From: Frankia sp. R82
GTDB taxonomy: Bacteria > Actinomycetota > Actinomycetes > Frankiales > Frankiaceae
Direction: 5' to 3'
Assembly: GCF_023716925.1 (NCBI RefSeq)
Contig: NZ_JAMQQG010000046.1
Coordinates: 1 to 34,216, forward strand
DNA: 34,216 nucleotides
The notes beneath the pieces are model-generated. The model saw only the letters and a list, made by a program, of their open reading frames with translations. It was not told where the DNA came from and did no database searches. Below are positions 31,309 to 34,216 of the stretch, piece after piece. Numbering within the stretch: the first letter of the stretch is position 1; each line of letters starts with the position of its first letter. A program made the translations under genes and the position numbers.

Positions 31309-33519
31309 GTGGCTGACGACGATGCGTACCGATTGCTCGACGATCCGTACCAGTGGCTCGAGGACGTTCTCGGGGACGAGGCGCTGACCTGGGTGCGGGA
31401 ACGCAACGCCGAGACGTCCGCCGAACTGGCCGAATCCGACACGTTCACGGCCCTTCGCGCCGAGATCCGCGAGGTGCTGGACGCCGACGACCGTATCCCC
31501 TACCCGGTGCGCCGCGGCGAGCACCTGTACAACTTCTGGCGGGACGCGACGCACCCTCGCGGCCTGTGGCGGCGCACGACGCTCGAGTCCTACCGCACCG
31601 CCGAGCCGGACTGGGAGATCGTCCTCGACGTCGACGCGCTCGCCACCGCCGAGGACGAGAACTGGGTGTGGCACGGCGCGCAGGTGCTGCGACCCGGCTA
31701 CCGGCGGGCGCTGGTCAGCCTGTCGCGCGGCGGCGCGGACGCCAATGTGATCCGCGAGTTCGACCTGGTCGACAAGGCCTTCGTGGCCGGCGGCTTCACG
31801 CTGCCCGAGGCCAAGAGCTCGGTCGGCTGGATCGACCAGGACCGCATCTACGTCGGCACCGACGTCGGCGAGGGTTCGCTGACCTCGTCCGGCTACCCGC
31901 GGATCGTGCAGGAGTGGCGCCGCGGTACCGACCTTTCCGAGGCCGTCACCGTGTTCGAGGGCAAACCGGAGGACGTCTCGGTCGGCGCCTACCACGACCC
32001 GACCGAGGGCCACGAACACGACATCGTTCACCGCAGCGTCGACTTCTACCGGGACGAGACCTACCTGCGCACCCCGTCCGGGCTGGTTCGACTGGACGTT
32101 CCCGACGATGCGCACAGCTCGATCCACCGCACCTGGCTGCTCGTCACCACTCGCTCGCAGTGGGCGGTGGACGGGCACGTCTACCCGTCGGGAGCGCTGC
32201 TCGCCCTCGAGCTGGCCGCCTTCCTCACCGGACGGCGCGATTTCGAGGTCCTGTTCGAACCGGACGAGCACACCTCGCTCGAATACCACGCGTGGACGCG
32301 CCACCATCTGATCGTCGGCACCCTGCGCGACGTCCGCACCGAACTCACCGTCCACACCCCCGGCCCGGACGGCTGGACGAAAAGCCCGCTGACCGGCCTG
32401 CCGGACACCGGCGCGGTCTACGTCAGCGACACCAACCCGGACGACGACGACGAATATCTCCTCACCGCCAGCGGTTACCTGCAGCCCGCCACCCTCTACC
32501 GTGCCGAGCTCGGCCCCGGTTCCGGTTCCGGCTCCGGCTCCGGCTCCGCAGCCGGGGCCGGCGCTGCCGGCGGAGCGGATTCCGGTGGGCGACCGGAGAT
32601 TCTCAAACAGGCGCCGGCGTTCTTCCCCGCCGAAGACCTCACCGCCCACCAGTACTTCGCGGTGTCGGACGACGGCACCCGCATCCCGTATTCCGTCATC
32701 GGCCCGAACACCCGCGGGCAGGCAGACGCCTCCGGGCAGGCAGGCGCTCACGGACCGGAAGACGCATCCGGGCAAGCGGGCGAGGCCGGGCGGACAGCCC
32801 GGCCGGGGCCGACACTGCTCTACGGGTACGGCGGTTTCGAGGTGTCGCTGACCCCGGGGTACAGCGGGACGATCGGCCGCTCCTGGCTGGCCCGCGGCGG
32901 TACCTATGTGGTCGCGAACATCCGCGGCGGCGGGGAGTACGGCCCCCGGTGGCATCAGGCGGCACTGCGGGAGAACCGGCTGCGCGCCTACGAGGATTTC
33001 GCCGCCGTCGCCCGGGATCTCGTCGCCCGGGGCATCACGACGCCGCAGCAGCTCGGCATCGAGGGCGGTTCCAACGGTGGCCTGCTGATGGGCGTGATGC
33101 TCACCCGCTATCCGGAGCTGTTCGGCGCCGTCGTCTGCTCGGTGCCGCTGCTGGACATGCGCCGCTATCACCAGCTGCTGGCCGGCGCCTCCTGGGTGGC
33201 CGAATACGGCGACCCCGACGACCCGGCCGACTGGGCGTTCCTGCGTGAGTACTCGCCCTACCAGAACGCCCGCGCTGACCGGCGCTATCCCGCCGCGCTG
33301 GTCACCACCTCCACCCGGGACGACCGGGTGCACCCCGGGCACGCCCGCAAAATGGTGGCCAGGCTGCGGGAGTTCGGTCAGAACGTCCGCTATTTCGAGA
33401 ACATCGAGGGCGGCCACGGCGGTGCCGCCGACAACGAGCAGCTCGCCCACATCACCGCGCTGACGTATGAGTTCCTCTGGCACACCCTCGGCGCCGAGCG
33501 GGCCGTCATGACGCCATAG
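31309..33519 (+). CDS. Prolyl oligopeptidase family serine peptidase (736 aa, S9A-like)
   Basis: Cleaves short peptides, usually after proline, in the cytoplasm. The N-terminus DPYQWLEDVLGDEALTWVRE is typical; the beta-propeller covers about residues 75-450. The alpha/beta-hydrolase domain has GGSNGG with Ser588, TRDDRVHPGHA with the triad Asp (671 or 672) and GGHGG with His703. The usual GYGGFEVSLTP and NIRGGGEYG are present. Two low-complexity insertions are unusual: Gly-Ser-Gly-Ser and Ala-Gly stretches at about 403-430, and GQADASGQAGA/EDASGQAGEA at about 463-495, just before the catalytic domain. GTG 31309 gives the standard N-terminus; GTG 31279 is possible, and ribosome-binding sites are weak for both. 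No signal peptide. Confidence 0.93.
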   Translation: MADDDAYRLLDDPYQWLEDVLGDEALTWVRERNAETSAELAESDTFTALRAEIREVLDADDRIPYPVRRGEHLYNFWRDATHPRGLWRRTTLESYRTAEPDWEIVLDVDALATAEDENWVWHGAQVLRPGYRRALVSLSRGGADANVIREFDLVDKAFVAGGFTLPEAKSSVGWIDQDRIYVGTDVGEGSLTSSGYPRIVQEWRRGTDLSEAVTVFEGKPEDVSVGAYHDPTEGHEHDIVHRSVDFYRDETYLRTPSGLVRLDVPDDAHSSIHRTWLLVTTRSQWAVDGHVYPSGALLALELAAFLTGRRDFEVLFEPDEHTSLEYHAWTRHHLIVGTLRDVRTELTVHTPGPDGWTKSPLTGLPDTGAVYVSDTNPDDDDEYLLTASGYLQPATLYRAELGPGSGSGSGSGSAAGAGAAGGADSGGRPEILKQAPAFFPAEDLTAHQYFAVSDDGTRIPYSVIGPNTRGQADASGQAGAHGPEDASGQAGEAGRTARPGPTLLYGYGGFEVSLTPGYSGTIGRSWLARGGTYVVANIRGGGEYGPRWHQAALRENRLRAYEDFAAVARDLVARGITTPQQLGIEGGSNGGLLMGVMLTRYPELFGAVVCSVPLLDMRRYHQLLAGASWVAEYGDPDDPADWAFLREYSPYQNARADRRYPAALVTTSTRDDRVHPGHARKMVARLREFGQNVRYFENIEGGHGGAADNEQLAHITALTYEFLWHTLGAERAVMTP

Positions 33520-33605
33520 CCGGCCCAGGCCGGCGTTCTGCCCGGGCGAGCGAGGGCGGTCAGGACCCGGCCGACCCCCTACTCGACCGGGCAGCGGAGC
33601 AGTCG

Positions 33606-34151
33606 CTACTCCGGGCGCATGATCAGGCAGCTGCTGGAGGCGGTGGCGTACACCTTGCCGGCGGCGTCGGTGATGCGCCCCTCGGCGAGGGCCGTACGCC
33701 GACCGAGGTGGACGACGCCGGCCTGCGCGGTCACCGGACCGGTGCCGATGGTGACCGGCCGCAGGAATTTCAGCGACAGATCGAGGCTCGTGTAGAAGAC
33801 GCCGGCCGGGAGCATGGAGTGCACGGCGCAGCCGCAGGCGGTGTCGAGCAGCGTCGCGAGCACGCCGCCGTGCACGGTGCCGAGCGGGTTGTAGTGAAAC
33901 TCCTGCGGCGTCAGCTGGAAGGTGGCGCCGCCCTCGTCGATGGCGAAGCTGTCGAAGTCGAGGGTCTGCGCGATCGGCGGTAGCGGGATGGTGCCGTCGC
34001 GCATCGCGGCGAAGACCTCCACTCCGCTGCGGCCCGCTGCGGCGGCCACGATGGCGCTCGGATCGTCCCAGGTGAACGTCCGCTGCCGCCGCTGGTCCCC
34101 CGTCGTCGGCGCCGCCGGCGGCGCCCCCGCCGGAGTCTCCCGATTCGCCAT
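33606..34151 (-). CDS. PaaI-type hotdog thioesterase (181 aa)
   Basis: A hotdog-fold acyl-CoA thioesterase, active as an oligomer in the cytoplasm. The family core is clear: FHYNPLGTVHGGVLATLLDT with the HGG motif and Asp, then CAVHSMLPAGVFYTSLDLSL and KFLRPVTIGTGPVTAQAGVV, ending ATASSSCLIM. The first 50 residues are a poorly conserved extension. ATG 34151 is preferred, although GGAGGG touches it; an in-frame GTG at 34196 lies further upstream. It is convergent with the peptidase gene. Natural acyl substrate unknown; aromatic acyl-CoA is common in the family. Confidence 0.9.
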   Translation of the reverse strand: MANRETPAGAPPAAPTTGDQRRQRTFTWDDPSAIVAAAAGRSGVEVFAAMRDGTIPLPPIAQTLDFDSFAIDEGGATFQLTPQEFHYNPLGTVHGGVLATLLDTACGCAVHSMLPAGVFYTSLDLSLKFLRPVTIGTGPVTAQAGVVHLGRRTALAEGRITDAAGKVYATASSSCLIMRPE

Positions 34152-34216
34152 CCCTCCAGCCCCCGCCCCCTCGGGTGGGTTCGTGATAGGACCCACACAA
34201 CACGACTGGCTGCGAT

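Noticed and set aside
29881-34203. 1440-codon open frame on the minus strand
   Set aside because: Only the part to about 31197 is a transporter. The rest is antisense to the peptidase and thioesterase genes and reads Gly/Val/Arg-rich without domains.

Overview
The window is very GC-rich, uses many GTG starts, and is dense in TetR/HxlR regulators, MFS exporters and lipoproteins. This is typical of a large-genome actinomycete, possibly Frankia or a relative; genus is an inference from gene style only. I see no rRNA, canonical tRNA, CRISPR array, complete insertion sequence or replication origin.

Layout. (1) 1-6.4 kb: three co-directional genes: a 5'-cut ~300-aa protein, a 1311-aa giant that starts inside its stop codon, and a 485-aa protein with a fibre-like repetitive C-terminal half. 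I read them as one cassette of unknown function. (2) 6.4-8.5 kb: a noncoding RNA with a circularly permuted tRNA fold (T-arm, acceptor hairpin, D-arm), lying directly upstream of a TROVE/vWA gene. This is the bacterial Ro60/Y RNA system (rsr plus a YrlA-type RNA) and is the best-supported notable system here. (3) 8.6-13.3 kb: a receptor-like Ser/Thr kinase, a stand-alone Clp-C-terminal-like small protein, a Thr-rich lipoprotein, and several hundred bases of noncoding sequence with gene debris. (4) 13.3-15.2 kb: a TetR regulator divergent from a lipoprotein SGNH/GDSL hydrolase, with a perfect palindrome between them. (5) 15.2-20.7 kb: a broken alpha/beta-hydrolase, a DHA2-type MFS exporter convergent with a TetR regulator, a LUD protein, an HxlR regulator and a Nudix protein with a degenerate box. 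(6) 20.9-22.7 kb: a TauD/TfdA-type enzyme whose facial-triad Asp is Gly (HxG...H), followed by a Xi-class glutathione-transferase-like CPWA protein; probably an operon. (7) 22.7-26.5 kb: two gene remnants truncated at one shared junction, then TetR divergent from a second MFS exporter with a clear operator, then a damaged TetR gene. (8) 26.6-29.8 kb: a winged-helix plus PD-(D/E)XK protein that looks imported, a PAS-GAF protein with a Cys/His tail and no recognised output domain, and a C-terminal scrap of another gene. (9) 29.9-34.2 kb: a YbjJ-like MFS transporter divergent from a prolyl oligopeptidase, then a PaaI-type thioesterase.

Overall this reads as accessory chromosome: regulator-transporter modules and single enzymes separated by decaying genes, with one compact RNA-protein system (Y RNA plus Rsr) and one uncharacterised large cassette at the left edge.
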